Made by a program: the position numbers and the translations under genes. Under the pieces are notes generated by a model. The model was not told where the DNA came from, made no database searches, and saw only the letters and a program-made list of their open reading frames with translations. Shown here piece after piece: positions 12,437 through 23,876 of a stretch of 64,000 nt of DNA. The DNA is from Cadophora sp. MPI-SDFR-AT-0126 (Eukaryota > Ascomycota > Leotiomycetes > Helotiales > Ploettnerulaceae), in contig JAGMVK010000009.1 of the NCBI GenBank assembly GCA_020747065.1, positions 1,488,001 to 1,552,000 on the forward strand, in the 5' to 3' direction. Numbering within the stretch: the stretch's first letter is position 1; each line of letters begins with the position of its first letter.

Positions 12437-12871
12437 AGAGTGTAAGAGTAGTGTACAACAGGCATTCAACAATGGACGTGGTGAGGAGTACCATGGTCCT
12501 GTATTCTTATCAATAAAGTCACCCTACGAGCGGTGGCGGCCAGGAGAGCGGGATGGTTAATTACTTTCGCATAACCAAGGGGGGACATCGTAAATGTCAA
12601 GCCGGCTTCGCCCGTACAGCGTTGCTTCGATTATGATTTTCTTCACTTACTGCAATACGATGCTTTTGACTCAATGGCACTACATAGAGCTCGTAGTACC
12701 GTGATTCCGCGTCTTTGGCGAATGTTGACCTGAATGGAATCTACTGACCTTGGCTTCTGCAATCGCCTACTTCATATAAGTCTCCTAAATGCTCTATAAC
12801 CTCTCTAGGACTTAGAAAAAGTGCGATCACCTCACTGTACCTCGACAGGCGAGAATAAGCCGAGGAAAGCC
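12437..12871. other. Intergenic
   Basis: 435 bp between the SET gene and the next hypothetical gene on the same strand. Nothing recognised. Confidence 0.35.
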
Positions 12872-13720
12872 ATGACAAGTAAGAAGTCTCGCTTTGGGAG
12901 TTTCTTTCGCTTCCTGTCACCAGGTCCGTCTTCACGTCCTCCTTCACCTGGCATTCGATACCAGGGTCTCGACGGGTACGAGAGTCAGTCTCGACCACCC
13001 AGGGGCTATGACGAACAAGGAGCAATGGTCCGCCAACCTGAAACAACTTGGAATCTCATTCCAGCTCGTCCTCCAGCACATTTTCCAATTGCTTCCCAGC
13101 AAGTTCGTTACGAGCATGGCCTACATCAAACCCCAGAGCCATACCACCCTCAGCAACATTATGCTCCTCGGCAAACATACCGCCCCCTTCCAGCAAATCC
13201 CGTTTATTCACCCTCCGTACCAACAACAACTTGCCACGTCTGCAGACTCTGCGTTGCCACAGACCGTTTCCCCATTCGACCAACACGCTGCCCACTCACA
13301 GGTGAGTACATCGGGTCAATGCATTCTCAACAACACCCGCCGGTTGTGACTACATCATTTATGCATCAAGCACAAGTCACTCGTCGCAGTCATTTCGAAC
13401 GAGTAGACTTTGAAGAGTTGCAGAAAGAGAAGAGGAATGACGAAATGATGGAATGTGAATTCAACGGGGGAGACCGGACAAGAGATACTTCGAGGGAGGA
13501 TCATGTTGACTATCTCAATAATCGGAAGAAGAGAATCACTGAAGAGTGGATGGACAGATGCATCGACGAGAGATGTCCAGGATGGGAGAGCGTAAGAGAA
13601 CCTGCTGTTTTGGGGCAGACGAGGTGGCAAGATAGTCGGAAAGCTGAGGGCATTGATGAGGGTGGTGAGGAAACCAAGGGCGATGCTTGGAGGATGCTAG
13701 ATGAGGTGTGGAGAGTGTGA
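12872..13720 (+). CDS. Hypothetical Pro/Tyr-rich protein
   Basis: A single open frame; I prefer the Met at 12872 (MTSKKSRFGSFFRFLSPG) over the upstream Met at 12821, giving 282 residues. The first half is rich in Pro, Tyr, Gln and Arg and looks disordered. In the middle is a small Cys group (T-C-H-V-C-R-L-C). The C-terminal third is charged and helical (FEELQKEKRNDEMME, KKRITEEWMDRCIDERCPGW). No domain recognised and no membrane segment or signal peptide. Antisense ORFs at the same place are shorter and Ser-rich. Function unknown. Confidence 0.5.
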   Translation: MTSKKSRFGSFFRFLSPGPSSRPPSPGIRYQGLDGYESQSRPPRGYDEQGAMVRQPETTWNLIPARPPAHFPIASQQVRYEHGLHQTPEPYHPQQHYAPRQTYRPLPANPVYSPSVPTTTCHVCRLCVATDRFPIRPTRCPLTGEYIGSMHSQQHPPVVTTSFMHQAQVTRRSHFERVDFEELQKEKRNDEMMECEFNGGDRTRDTSREDHVDYLNNRKKRITEEWMDRCIDERCPGWESVREPAVLGQTRWQDSRKAEGIDEGGEETKGDAWRMLDEVWRV

Positions 13721-14059
13721 CATTGGTTACTGGGCCAGCCTGTCCCGGAGACTGACATGGCTTGTACAAACAGTGTGTCTTGTGTAGCTAATGCTGCAGA
13801 ACTATCGACGTCATCCATGATAATGATTCCCAACTTGAAATTGCTTTATATTTCATGATTCCGATTTGATACGAGTGAGTCTAACATTTCGATCTCGAAT
13901 GATTCCCATGATCGTGTACGATATGTTCTACAGCTTTATATTCAAGAGATTTCCAAAGCAAAATCTTCGTCCATTCCATACACCGAATTCAATCACTTAC
14001 CTCTCCAGAGGACAATCCGAGAAGTATTAAAAATTGCCAGAAAATTCTTCGATCCCACC
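13721..14059. other. Intergenic
   Basis: 339 bp between two plus-strand hypothetical genes. Nothing recognised. Confidence 0.35.
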
Positions 14060-14557
14060 ATGTCTACTCAAGTCGCCACCAGCTCTTTCAGACCTCTCAG
14101 AAAGCCATGTCCGCGCTGTCCACACCGCCTTTCGGACCTCTGGACACATGGTCACGAACCTGACTCTCAACCGATTGACGACCATGATAAGATAGAGAAA
14201 TCTTCAAGCTCTTCCGATACATCTTCGAGCAAGGGCATGGTCGAAGATGAGGCACCGACTAACAGCCAAACACCGGGTAACGAGGCCGAGTCAACCGGGA
14301 CACAACTTCAGACCAACAACTCGTCTCAAACACTCATTTGGAATGCAGTTGAAAAGCTTCAGGCCAAACCTGACTCGAAAGACAAGTCAACACCCCAGAA
14401 GTCGGAAAGATACGATGAGGCAACTGAGGAGTATGAAATAGTCTGGGCCATATCAATCATTCCCGGAGCTCCTACTCCGTTCAACTCCCCTAGGCCAGGA
14501 ACACGTAAAGCTCCTGTCAGGAACATGGAAGATGTGGTTGAATATCTTAAGATATAG
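14060..14557 (+). CDS. Hypothetical small Ser/Thr-rich protein
   Basis: An uninterrupted 165-codon ORF with an A at -3 (CCACCATGTC context). A short N-terminal C-x2-C (PCPRCPHRL) is followed by a polar stretch rich in Ser, Asp, Glu and Thr that is likely disordered. The C-terminus contains a more hydrophobic stretch (YEIVWAISIIPGAPTPF) and ends V-V-E-Y-L-K-I. Good start context and length argue for a real gene; no family recognised. Confidence 0.5.
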   Translation: MSTQVATSSFRPLRKPCPRCPHRLSDLWTHGHEPDSQPIDDHDKIEKSSSSSDTSSSKGMVEDEAPTNSQTPGNEAESTGTQLQTNNSSQTLIWNAVEKLQAKPDSKDKSTPQKSERYDEATEEYEIVWAISIIPGAPTPFNSPRPGTRKAPVRNMEDVVEYLKI

Positions 14558-15718
14558 GTATAACGAAATTGGGCGAAATTCTCAGGGAATTGAGAATTTC
14601 GAAAGTGGACTGTGTGTTGTGTCGAGGAAAGTTACGGGGGATTGACCAGTATCTAATGACCTCTGGGGCTGGTGATACGGATACTGGGGTGGATTAATAC
14701 TTGAAAAGCGAGATGTTCTGGAGTATATTGCATGAGTTTGTCTTACAGTCGACCAAAGCAATCAAAAGTTCTCTCAAGTTACACGGATGAAACAGAACAG
14801 CGATATCTGCGGACGAGTGACATTACTATGCTGCTCCTTCAAGATTAATATTCTTCTCGAGTCCTCTAAAGATTCAGTCCACGGACAAGGCAAGATCGAG
14901 TAAATGTCCCTTCTGCAAAGTGCTAAGCGAACAAAACAAACGAGGATACAGAGGTCACTCGCTAAATTATGCCGCAGTCGGCACTTTTCCAGGCTCCAAC
15001 GCGCTGTAGTGCAGGTGGCTGAGCCCTCAAATGCAGCACCTGGACAGTGCGTTGGAGAATACCCCCGCCGGGCTCAGCATGGTTTACAAAGGCAGCAGAG
15101 ACTTACCATCGCGCTTTCGAGCCAATAAATACACTTGGCAGTGGAACATCTAGCTCTTCTAGAACTTGGACGTTCTGTAGTTATTGGCTTCGTCAACTTG
15201 CCTCCCGTGACTCGGCTGACGTTTCCTTGCATGTTTAGAAGTATCACATCCAGACCACTTCCCGACTTCCAGATTCTTACCATTTTCTCGGCCAGTGCTA
15301 CTCGATCGCATGGCAGGGATATCTTTGCTTCCACTTCTACTGTAGGCCGGGGTCGCCGTTGCGAGAAGTGGATCGCACGGATGCACCACGGATGAGACTC
15401 GGAACTCGGCTCACATCCCAGTCTGCTCCATGTCCAATCAACAATATCAATTGAGTTTATACGGTTGGCTGACGTGGCGTAGGGCTGGTGGATTTCTGCC
15501 GAGGTGACTTTAGCACCTGTGGCGTAACTCTAAACTTGGTTGGAAATGACGTAGAGATGGCATGTCTATTTTGAGGTTTGCATGTGGTTTTTGTATATTA
15601 AGATTGAGAGGTCCCAGGCTCTTTGATTCTGCATCAAGAAAGAAGCCTCATACAAATACAAACACAAAATAATCAGCCACACTTCTCACAAAGCGGAAAT
15701 AAGCACCAAACCATAAAA
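14558..15718. other. Intergenic, 5' flank of PMP3
   Basis: 1.16 kb. Short overlapping ORFs on both strands around 14.9-15.4 kb carry no features. The last 150 bp are AT-rich and probably hold the PMP3 promoter and 5' UTR. Confidence 0.35.
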
Positions 15719-16023
15719 ATGGCAGCATCATCAACCGTATGTCTCCCCTGACAATCTTTCGCTCTATTGAATCTCAGCTAACACAATCTTTGACAGTCTG
15801 AGATGTGCCTTTACTTCTTGGCAGTATTTGTCCCATTCGTTCCAGTATTCATAAAAACTGGATGCAGCTGCGATCTCCTCATCAATATTCTACTTTGCTG
15901 TCTGGGTTGGATTCCAGGTGTTATTCGTAAGTTCCCAGTATCTCCTGCGACATGTAATTTCTAACAAAGCCTTCAGATGCCTGGTATGTCATTGGAAAAC
16001 ACGATCCGGCTGCATACCGCTAG
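15719..16023 (+). CDS. PMP3: PMP3/RCI2 plasma-membrane proteolipid
   Basis: Three tiny exons, 15719-15736, 15797-15926 and 15977-16023, encode 64 residues. The phases join cleanly: MAASST / SEMCLYFLAVFVPFVP / HAWYVIGKHD. Intron 2 has a TTCTAAC branch site. The product is the UPF0057/PMP3 family: two membrane helices, about residues 10-25 and 32-52, separated by the family's conserved K-T-G-C-S-C-D-L-L-I-N-I-L-L-C turn, and a short polar tail. In yeast and plants, members sit in the plasma membrane and affect membrane potential and salt tolerance, often stress-induced. Complete and of normal length. It is missed by ORF scanning because no exon is longer than 130 nt. Confidence 0.93.
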
Positions 16024-16315
16024 AGAGTGTTTGAGCTTGTTGATTTGAAAGAGTGTCAACGACCGGATGTTGGGCTTGTCTACAGATTTAGGGCTCCGGA
16101 AATGAGGGCTGGATGACAGAATGATACCCAGGTGTACCTGTATGATAGTTGATCTGTGCTGTACGGCAATTGGCCAGACGGAGTTAATTGATATAAATTA
16201 CTTGACAACTACCACATGATTGGCAAAACTACAAGCCATGTAGGTTCCAACAAGGAGGATGAACGTATCATTGGAGAGTCGTATGCTATCCCCTTTGCTC
16301 AAGCATGCATATATC

Positions 16316-16742
16316 TTAATTTCCACCTACAACCTCTCCCACGTGAATATCAGGCTTGACATTACAGTAATTTGGAATGTCGCCCAGAATCTTCTTTCCA
16401 TCCTCGCCGGCAAAAGCCGCATCGGCCTTGCTCTTGCTCTCCCAGGTCAAGACAGCCTTGGTGACATATCCGGATGAAGGGTCAAGCTTGACGATCTGCC
16501 ACTTCTGTAACCCAGCAGACGAGTTTTGCCAGGCCTTTTGAACCATCTGCATGTGTGTATTGAGATAGCTAGTAGATTGGACGATTAGTAAATTCTTGGG
16601 CATCGGGGACCAAGACCGTGCCATAAAGGCAAATGTGAATAAAGGTTGAAAACGCGGAAATCAAGGACAGATGGATTACTTACTAGTCCATGTCAAAGTC
16701 CTGAGAACCCTTTGGATAGAGAAGAGTCTGGATGACTGTCAT
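16316..16742 (-). CDS. EthD-like small protein
   Basis: Exons 16742-16684 and 16568-16316 encode 103 residues, in the size range of EthD/dimeric alpha-beta barrel proteins. The start MTVIQTLLYPKGSQDFDMDY runs straight into Y-L-N-T-H-M-Q-M-V-Q-K-A-W, the family's conserved Y-x2-x-H-x-P/Q-M-V segment. The intron (16683-16569) has a GTAAGT donor and a CTACTAG acceptor. The EthD family is named after a protein required in bacterial ethyl tert-butyl ether degradation; fungal members are often dehydratases or unknowns. Conserved His in the Y-L-N-T-H segment is present. Whether it is enzymatic here is not shown. Confidence 0.82.
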
Positions 16743-17443
16743 TTTGAAGTTTAGTAGGCAGTGTGGTCGTTAGTCTGGAACACTCGGCAAATAGGTGGTG
16801 ACGAACAACAAGTGTTTGGTTGTGTTTTGAGGGATATCAATCGCAATTTTACGAGGTTAGATCTTCTGAAAAAGTGAAATATGACCAAGTGTCTTCGGCT
16901 GAGGGGTTCTACGAACTTTATACCCTCAGGGCAACCCCGCTTGAGTAAAAATTTGGTCGTCAGTGTCAAAGTACCCCGCACAACCGGAAGTGGGTATTTC
17001 GGCGTTTACACCTTTGCTCTATTCCCGGACCGAGTCTATTTGAAATCTGGACTGCCAGAAAAAGATACCATCACAGCAAGATGGCATTTACGCTTTACCA
17101 GGTACCTTTCAGCCGATCTTTCTTCTGTTCTGCGTTAGGATCCATCAAGGGAATAGCCAATCACCGCCCCGAGAAAAAGTGGTTTTTCGGGACTCACAAC
17201 GGTCCGTACCGCCGAGTAGAAGGTGAGAACTTTGAGGTTACAGCGATATCGTCCATATCCAGGTTCTTGCGAATTTGCTGTTAGCATCGCGGTATGCATT
17301 GTCATCATACAAAGTATGCATCGCTTCGGGTATTCTATTGTTGACGTTCGGATGATTATGCCACGTGAGACAACGTGATAATCGTGGTTGACTACACCAA
17401 TGGCACCCTGCCTTCTATCCAATTCTCAAACTATAGATAGAAG
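16743..17443. other. Intergenic
   Basis: 700 bp upstream of the EthD-like gene. No supported gene. A short tandem repeat begins at its end. Confidence 0.35.
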
Positions 17444-17523
17444 CTTATACTGGGCGGTAGATTATGCTGGGCGGTAGATTATGCTGGGCGGTAGATTATG
17501 CTGGGCGGTAGATTATACTGGGG
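17444..17523. repeat. 17-bp tandem repeat, about 4.7 copies
   Basis: Unit ATTATGCTGGGCGGTAG. Copies start at 17444 (variant CTTATAC...), 17461, 17478 and 17495, with a partial at 17512. The three central copies are identical. It lies just beyond the 3' end of the broken gene that follows. Confidence 0.95.
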
Positions 17524-17558
17524 TGTTGATGATATTATGGCCTAGGAATTTGTCAGTC

Positions 17559-20372
17559 CTAGCCGGATCTGAGAGCCAGAGAGTGAAGACTACCTAGGAC
17601 GGACGTCGGACCTCGATTTGGTAGTGTATTCTCGGAGCCGTGCAAATTGCCAAGTTCAAACGCATGTTGTCGAGCGCGCTTGTGACTTGGAAGAGCCTTG
17701 CAAAAGTAGCCTCGTGGAAACGCCCCAATTTTGAGCAGTGGATCCTGTTCAACTTGTGCTACAATCGTCGCTTTCATCAAACCCGAGCTCATGTGCTGAA
17801 AAGCTTCAGTGGCAGCATCACACCAGCCTGCAAGAACCGGTGTCCAATGAGGTGGCTGCCCATCAGCGTTTAACAAACGAAGTAGGCAGTCATCTACGAC
17901 TTCCATCCCTGCGAGGGCTTCTTTGAATCGTCCTCGTTCATTGGGAAAGGCTACACTGTGAGCATAAAAGATATTCAGAGCCATGGAGGAATAGAGCGAG
18001 CATCCCGGTCTTGACTTTTTCGAAGCTCCAAACACCTGTCAAGGACAGGCTCGATACGTTTTCCCTCAATTAGGAGCTTCATTCTGGTGTCCCAGAGCTC
18101 TCGGAGGTCTAGTAGCTCACGATTGTCGTTAGAATTGACTACTGATGGCTCAAGGTAATGCCAGACTCGTACGCGAGTAACTTCAAGACGAAGATCCAAA
18201 GGTTGGTTTTGTATTTGAGATGTGGTGTCACCTTTGAGAAACTTTCCGATAGCGCGAAGGAAGATTCTCGTATCATAGTTCCATGCCCGAAGCGCACCGC
18301 GTCGCTCTTCGTCGAGAAATGATCGAGTTGCTGCTATCCTCTCGATGGCTTGGACCTGGCCTTCGTGTTCCTTGATAGCGTGTTCCACGATGTTGACCTG
18401 ATCCCAAAGGAGTTGTACCCATTTCGTCTTGTCTTGCTCTGTTGAAGTGACTGTCAATGTAGCATTCAATTGAGAAATCTGCTGACTGTTCGAAGCAAAA
18501 GTATCAGCGAGTGCCGAAAGCTGCTGACAATTGTCCCAATACTGATCAACTGCCTCCAAAATCTGCTTGATGCCAAATGCGACTTTCCCAGTTCGTCTAC
18601 TGGCAGGATCCATAGCAGCAGCACCTCGAACAAAAGCTCCAAAGCCATTATTGAAATCGTCACGTCCAGTGAAGCGGATTCCCGCGTTTGTAGAAATGTT
18701 GTCGAGGGTGGTCCATTCAAATGCCGTAACTTGGCTCACTGAAGCTACCCCTCGTTTGATCTGTGTGGCCTGTGAAACTTGGCTCACTACCCTCAATTTG
18801 AAGAGCGAAACGTCAAAAGACTGCATTATGACGTTCCAAAAGTCTTCTGAATGTATGTCTTCAAAGAAGCTGACTGGAACTAGGATTGCGAGTACTTGAC
18901 TAGGTATCCTGGGCATTCTGAGGACTGCGGAACACGGATGTCTCTACGCATGTCGAAAGTTTTGGGAAATCCAGGTTCTACCCAGAAAGCGAAATTTGGA
19001 GGAACCGGACCAGGACGTCGGTTCCTGTGAGGCGTTAGAATAGGGATGGGCTTGAATGGCATCTAAAACTTGTCACTCGGCGTGTTACACCTTCGGAAGT
19101 GTTGTGCCGAGATAGTAATGTCAGAAAAGACTCACTACATAGGCTTCATATAGCCCCCAAAGGCTCGCACCTCCGTTGCCGAGCCAATTTCCATTAGTTG
19201 ATCCTCTTCAATATATGGCTGAGGGTGTCAGTTCCTCATCTTCAGGAGGATCTCGAGGTGCTTACCTCGATATGAGCGTATCTATAATTCTCCTTTGAGT
19301 ATACCAAATGCCACATTGCATGGATACTGCACCTATCAGTCGAGGCTTCAGTCATTATAGTATATTCATACCTTTCGTGGACTGGAGTCAATGCAACCCA
19401 CAGTATCAGACCGTATCGCTCCGCATCGTTCAACTGAGTGCCTAGAAGAGGAACAAGCATCTCGCAATCCAGAAAAGTAAAGACATGGCGGAAACGCTTC
19501 GTCTCTTCCTTGAAGTCCCCTTCCGTAGCTGCTTCGATGATATCTCTATCTTCGGGATGTTGCTCACCCGAAATAGTGTCTTCCGAGTCGATTTTGAAAG
19601 CTATTGTCAGACAGCCTGCTAGCTCTTTGAATAGAGCGACTCGTTTGGCAGCCATGCGATTTTCCTCTTGAGGGCCAACGAACGGCTCGAGCTTTACTGA
19701 GATCAGCTCGTTGATATAGTGACTATCTGGTCTCATGGGATCCCACTTGGGTATTCGCCCGGGGTCAATCATCTCTTCGTTTCTTTCAATCAGATTGTTG
19801 ATCTGGAACTGGTTAGATTTCTGTTTAATATTCCCACGGAGAAGAAGAGTATACAAAATTGGTGACTTTGGAATTCTCAACCAGAATCTTCGAAGCCAGA
19901 TTTATGATGGGTTTTAGAAGGCCCCACACAACATCGTCCGCTCCTACCCATCTTGAGTTGAGGTATGGTGCCGGCGACGTATATGTTCGCAAAGGCGCAC
20001 CGTTGGCGGAAACATTCCCATCTTACCAGTTTGCCCGGGGCCAGAAAGGTACTATTTGCGCTTGAATGGTGCTTGGGCCGAAAGTCCTCTCGCTAATCAC
20101 ATCCAGATCCTTGAGCCCTTGCGTAGTGAATTCGAAGAGATGTCGCCTTTGGAATGCTTCAATCTCTTCTGCTAGGCGCTTGTCTTCTTCGCTCATGGAT
20201 TGTTGGCCTAGTCCAACTCGTGAGATGGGCGTCAGGCCACTTCTTCGCCCAGGGGGGTTGCTGCTGATTTCTGTACTGACCCCATACTTCCGCGCCCACT
20301 TGCTAAGTCCTGTACGTATCGCGAAAATTGGTGGTGAAAGCTATTATTGCAATTTTCTGACGAGGGATTCAT
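17559..20372 (-). pseudogene. Decayed multi-exon gene of unknown family
   Basis: Long minus-strand coding segments line up here but do not join. From the 5' end: an ORF from Met 20372; a shifted frame containing MSEEDKRLAEEIEAF (Met 20196), the two overlapping around a C6 run (20252-20257); an in-frame TAA at 20025-20023 after P-R-A-N-W with coding resuming at once (GAPLRTYTSPAPYLNSRW); a good intron (GTATAC...TCTAAC...CAG) into the 19.8-19.2 kb ORF; further introns; a junction at 19136/19062 that creates a TAA; a frame change near 18905 (C-A-G-A-A-T-G-C-C-C); and another near 18000, after which coding runs to 17559. The middle part (residues such as WTTLDNISTNAGIRF) is unlike any family I know. 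Either the gene is dead or several splice sites are unusual. Sequencing error is an alternative for the homopolymer breaks. Confidence 0.55.
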
Positions 20373-20808
20373 CTTTGTGTTCAGTCCCTGCAATCAAAGA
20401 CAGGCAATTTGGACAGAAAGAGGGGACAAAGACAACTAGCGAGCACAATGCCGGGCGCGTTTCTTTCAAGTGAGGTGGTTCTTTGTGAAATCCACGCAGA
20501 GCTGCTGCAACTCAATGTCATGAAGTAATAAGGCCAATTTGAAAGGAAGATTGCAACAGTGAAACAAAAATGTGGCGAACTACACCTGGCGATACCACAA
20601 AACTTGCTTGGAGGAATGGCAACCCGGAGGAACACGAGTTGAGATCCTTCTCTTGTATTGTACAATCATACAAACGCTACATGGACTCCAATTTTCCGTC
20701 CCGGCCATGCCATGCAATACAAATATACACTCTATGCAGCTCTTGCATCTCATAGCCAAAATACAAGAAGTAAGTTTTATAACACAAACAGAGAAGGAAA
20801 TCATTAGT
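20373..20808. other. Intergenic
   Basis: Spacer between the 5' end of the broken gene and the 3' end of the EF-G gene (same strand). ORFs on both strands here are weak. Confidence 0.35.
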
Positions 20809-23434
20809 CTATTTCTTGTGTCTATCGGCTTGCGCCTTGTCATGTGCGGCGATCAACTCTTTCCTGGGAAATGTTAGTGCTGTAATATGTTTGTTGAATT
20901 TAGTGACTTACTGTAGTTGACCAGGTGCTGGAGCGTAGTGACTGAATTCCATGCCAAACTCTCCCTTCCCCTGAGTGGCAGCTCTCAATTGAGAGCTGAA
21001 ACCAAACATGGCATTCAAACTGCAGTCTGCCAACAAAGTGAAGTCTTCAGGTCCAATTTCCGTATCGTTAATGATAGCGTTTCTCTTGTTCAGCAATCCG
21101 ACGATGTTTCCTTGGAACTCATTAGGTGCTGTAATCGTGGTCTTCATCAGTGGTTCGAGCACTTGTGGCTTGGCTTCCTTGAAAGCCTTACGGAAAGCCT
21201 GTTGCGTAGCGTTCTTGAAAGCCATTTCCGAGGAATCGGTCATGTGAGTAGCACCATCATTGATAACCATCGAGGTTCCCAATACCGGATGGCCAATGAG
21301 AGGACCTTTCTCGCAAGAAGCCAGGAAGCCCTTCTCGCAAGCGAACAAGAACTTCTCGGAAATCGAACCACCAGTAACTTCTTCTCGGAACTTCGATGGC
21401 ATGTAGCCATTCTCGCCGATTTCGAGCGGTTCCATGTATCCAACAACACGTGCGAAATCACCAGCACCTCCAGTCTGTTTCTTCAGCGTGTGGTCGAACT
21501 TGACGGGCTCAGTGATTGTTTCTCGGTAGGCGACTTGAGGCCTTCCAGTCTCAACTTCGACTTTGTACTCTCGGCGCATACGCTCGACATAAATGTCAAG
21601 ATGCAATTCTCCCATTCCTGATATAATGGTTTCCTGACTTTCCGCATCGACATGGACTCTGAAAGTAGGATCCTCACGCTGGAAGCGACTCATGGCCTTA
21701 CTGAAGTTGCTGGTATCTTTCGTGGTTTTTGGCTTGATAGACAGCGAAATGACGGGATCTGGGACGAACATAGATGTCATGGAATACGGGAGTGTACCAT
21801 CAGTGAACGTATCGCCAGATGCACAGTCAACACCAAACACAGCGCAGATTTCTCCAGCACCGATTTCCGGGACTTCCTCCATATCGTTGGAGTGCATACG
21901 GACAATTCTGGGAACTTTGACTCGTTTGTCTGTCCTCGCGTTGAAGACGTTCATTCCCTTCTTCAAAGTGCCTTGGTAAACTCGGATATACGTCAACTGT
22001 CCATAGTTACTTTCTTCGAGCTTGAAAGCTAGACCGACAAAAGGTAACGAGTTGTAGGAAACCAATTTGACGGAAGCTTCTTCCCTTCGCTTATCCAGAG
22101 CCAGATTTTCGACTTCAGCTGGATTTGGTAAGTAGTCGCAGACTGCATCCAACATAGGCTGGACTGATTTATCGGCCAAAGCACTTCCCATAAGTACTGG
22201 GGTAAATTTGAGAGCAATAGTGGCTCGTCGAATTGCAGCCTTCAACTGCTCTTGAGTCGGGGTCTTCTCATCTAAAAATATTTCGGCAATCTCATCATCA
22301 ACATCGGCCAGAGTTTCGATAAGCACCAGTCGCTTCTCCTTCGCTAGGGCTTGGACACTCTCCGGAATCTCGTCGCTCTCTCGGATAATTTCTCCCTTCG
22401 GTCCGTCGTTGTAAATAGCCTTCATTCTGATCAAGTCGACCACCCCCTCGAAAGTATCTTCGCCTCCAATTGGAACCTGTAATGCCGCGGCCGGGATCCG
22501 AAGCTTTTGGTTGATCTGTTCAACAGCTTTGAAAGGATTGGCGCCCATTCTATCCATCTTATTGATGAAGCTGACACGAGGAACATTGTATCGTCGCATT
22601 TGTCTATCAACCGTAATCGTTTGACTCTGAACTCCGCTCACAGCGCAGAGAATCATGACTGCTCCGTCCAAGACTCTCAGGGCGCGTTCCACCTCGATTG
22701 TGAAGTCGATATGCCCAGGTGTGTCGATCAGATTAATGTGATATTTCTCCTCCTTTCCATTTTCAACCTTCACCCAGTCGCAGAAGGTCGCAGCAGATTG
22801 AATGGTGATTCCCTTCTCTCTTTCAAGTTCCATGGAATCCATCTTTGCCCCCACAGCATCTTTCCCTCGAACTTCGTGGATGGCATTGATTCGACCGGTA
22901 TAAAAAAGTACTCGCTCAGTAGCAGTGGTTTTGCCACTGTCAATATGCGCCTGTATCCATCCATCAGCTCAAAATCCTGGCGCCATTCTTCCGAACATAC
23001 CGCAATGCCGATGTTTCTGATCCTCGCGAGTCGACCCTTTTCCACTTGATCTAAATTGTCGATAATTGTCTCCTGGCTGAGTGTCGACGGATCTGCAGCA
23101 GCTTGCTTCAACCTATTGTATGTCAGTACTCTACAATTCTAGGACTCTAACGGTTCACAATAGTAGTGCCATTGATCCTCGCATTGTCTCAGGATCTATT
23201 TGGAGTTTTTAAAATACTTCAGGGAACATACACTGCTTCTGCGGCACCTGCTCGAGCAATTCTTGACTCGGAGAACAATCTCTGGCCAATTCCCTTTCCA
23301 ATTGTTGATCCTGCACCCAGACTTCGATTCGATGCATTTAAGCAGAGAAACCTCGGTCTGGATGAACAACTCCTTAGAGAGGCAAAGGAAGATTCTGCCA
23401 CAGCCGCAGCTCGGACAGCTCTATGCGCCCTCAT
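20809..23434 (-). CDS. MEF1: Mitochondrial elongation factor G (EF-G1)
   Basis: Four exons: 23434-23232, 23112-23001, 22950-20912 and 20863-20809, 802 residues, the usual length for fungal mtEF-G1. Exon 1 encodes an Arg/Ser/Ala-rich mitochondrial presequence ([18 protein letters not shown]). The second intron lies between R-N-I-G-I-A and AHIDSGKT, so the G1 P-loop is completed by splicing (about 106-113). DTPGHID (181-187) and NKMD (235-238) follow, then domains II-V including [20 protein letters not shown]. The last exon adds [18 protein letters not shown] to the end. It is a GTPase that moves tRNA and mRNA through the mitochondrial ribosome. It is transcribed divergently from the polymerase kappa gene. 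Confidence 0.97.
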
Positions 23435-23876
23435 GTTTGCTGAATCAATTGACGAATGTCGATGATCGGATCATGCTTCAACACTTTCGCGACGCTCCTG
23501 AACTTTTTTGATGGAACTTCCCGGACTCGGAAGCTAGTCTATATGTGGACAAGGGGTCCTTCATCTGAACGTAAAGTGGTTTTCTGACTGTCATTCTACC
23601 TAAGCAGCTTGCAAAAAGACAATGCTCTTTGGCACTTTCTAGGCTTTCTTTTGATTGATTGAACAACAAGAAGTAGTCAAAAGTGTTGCGTGTTCAGCGA
23701 ACACAAATGCTGTTGATATTGGAAGATTAGCGCTATCATGTGATTACCTGCCACTGAACGCGTCAAACCCCTCTACACAACATTCGAGTACACACCAGCA
23801 CACGGAGCACTGCACAGATGGTTCCATCAGCTGTCCAACATCCGCGTGAAGGAGGTCATTCTTCATCTATTTCGTG
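23435..23876. promoter_or_regulatory. Divergent promoter region, MEF1 / polymerase kappa
   Basis: 442 bp separate the two start codons. Both 5' UTRs and promoters must fit here. No named element recognised. Confidence 0.45.

Noticed and set aside
20917..21621. 234-codon plus-strand ORF
   Set aside because: Antisense shadow of the mitochondrial EF-G coding sequence.
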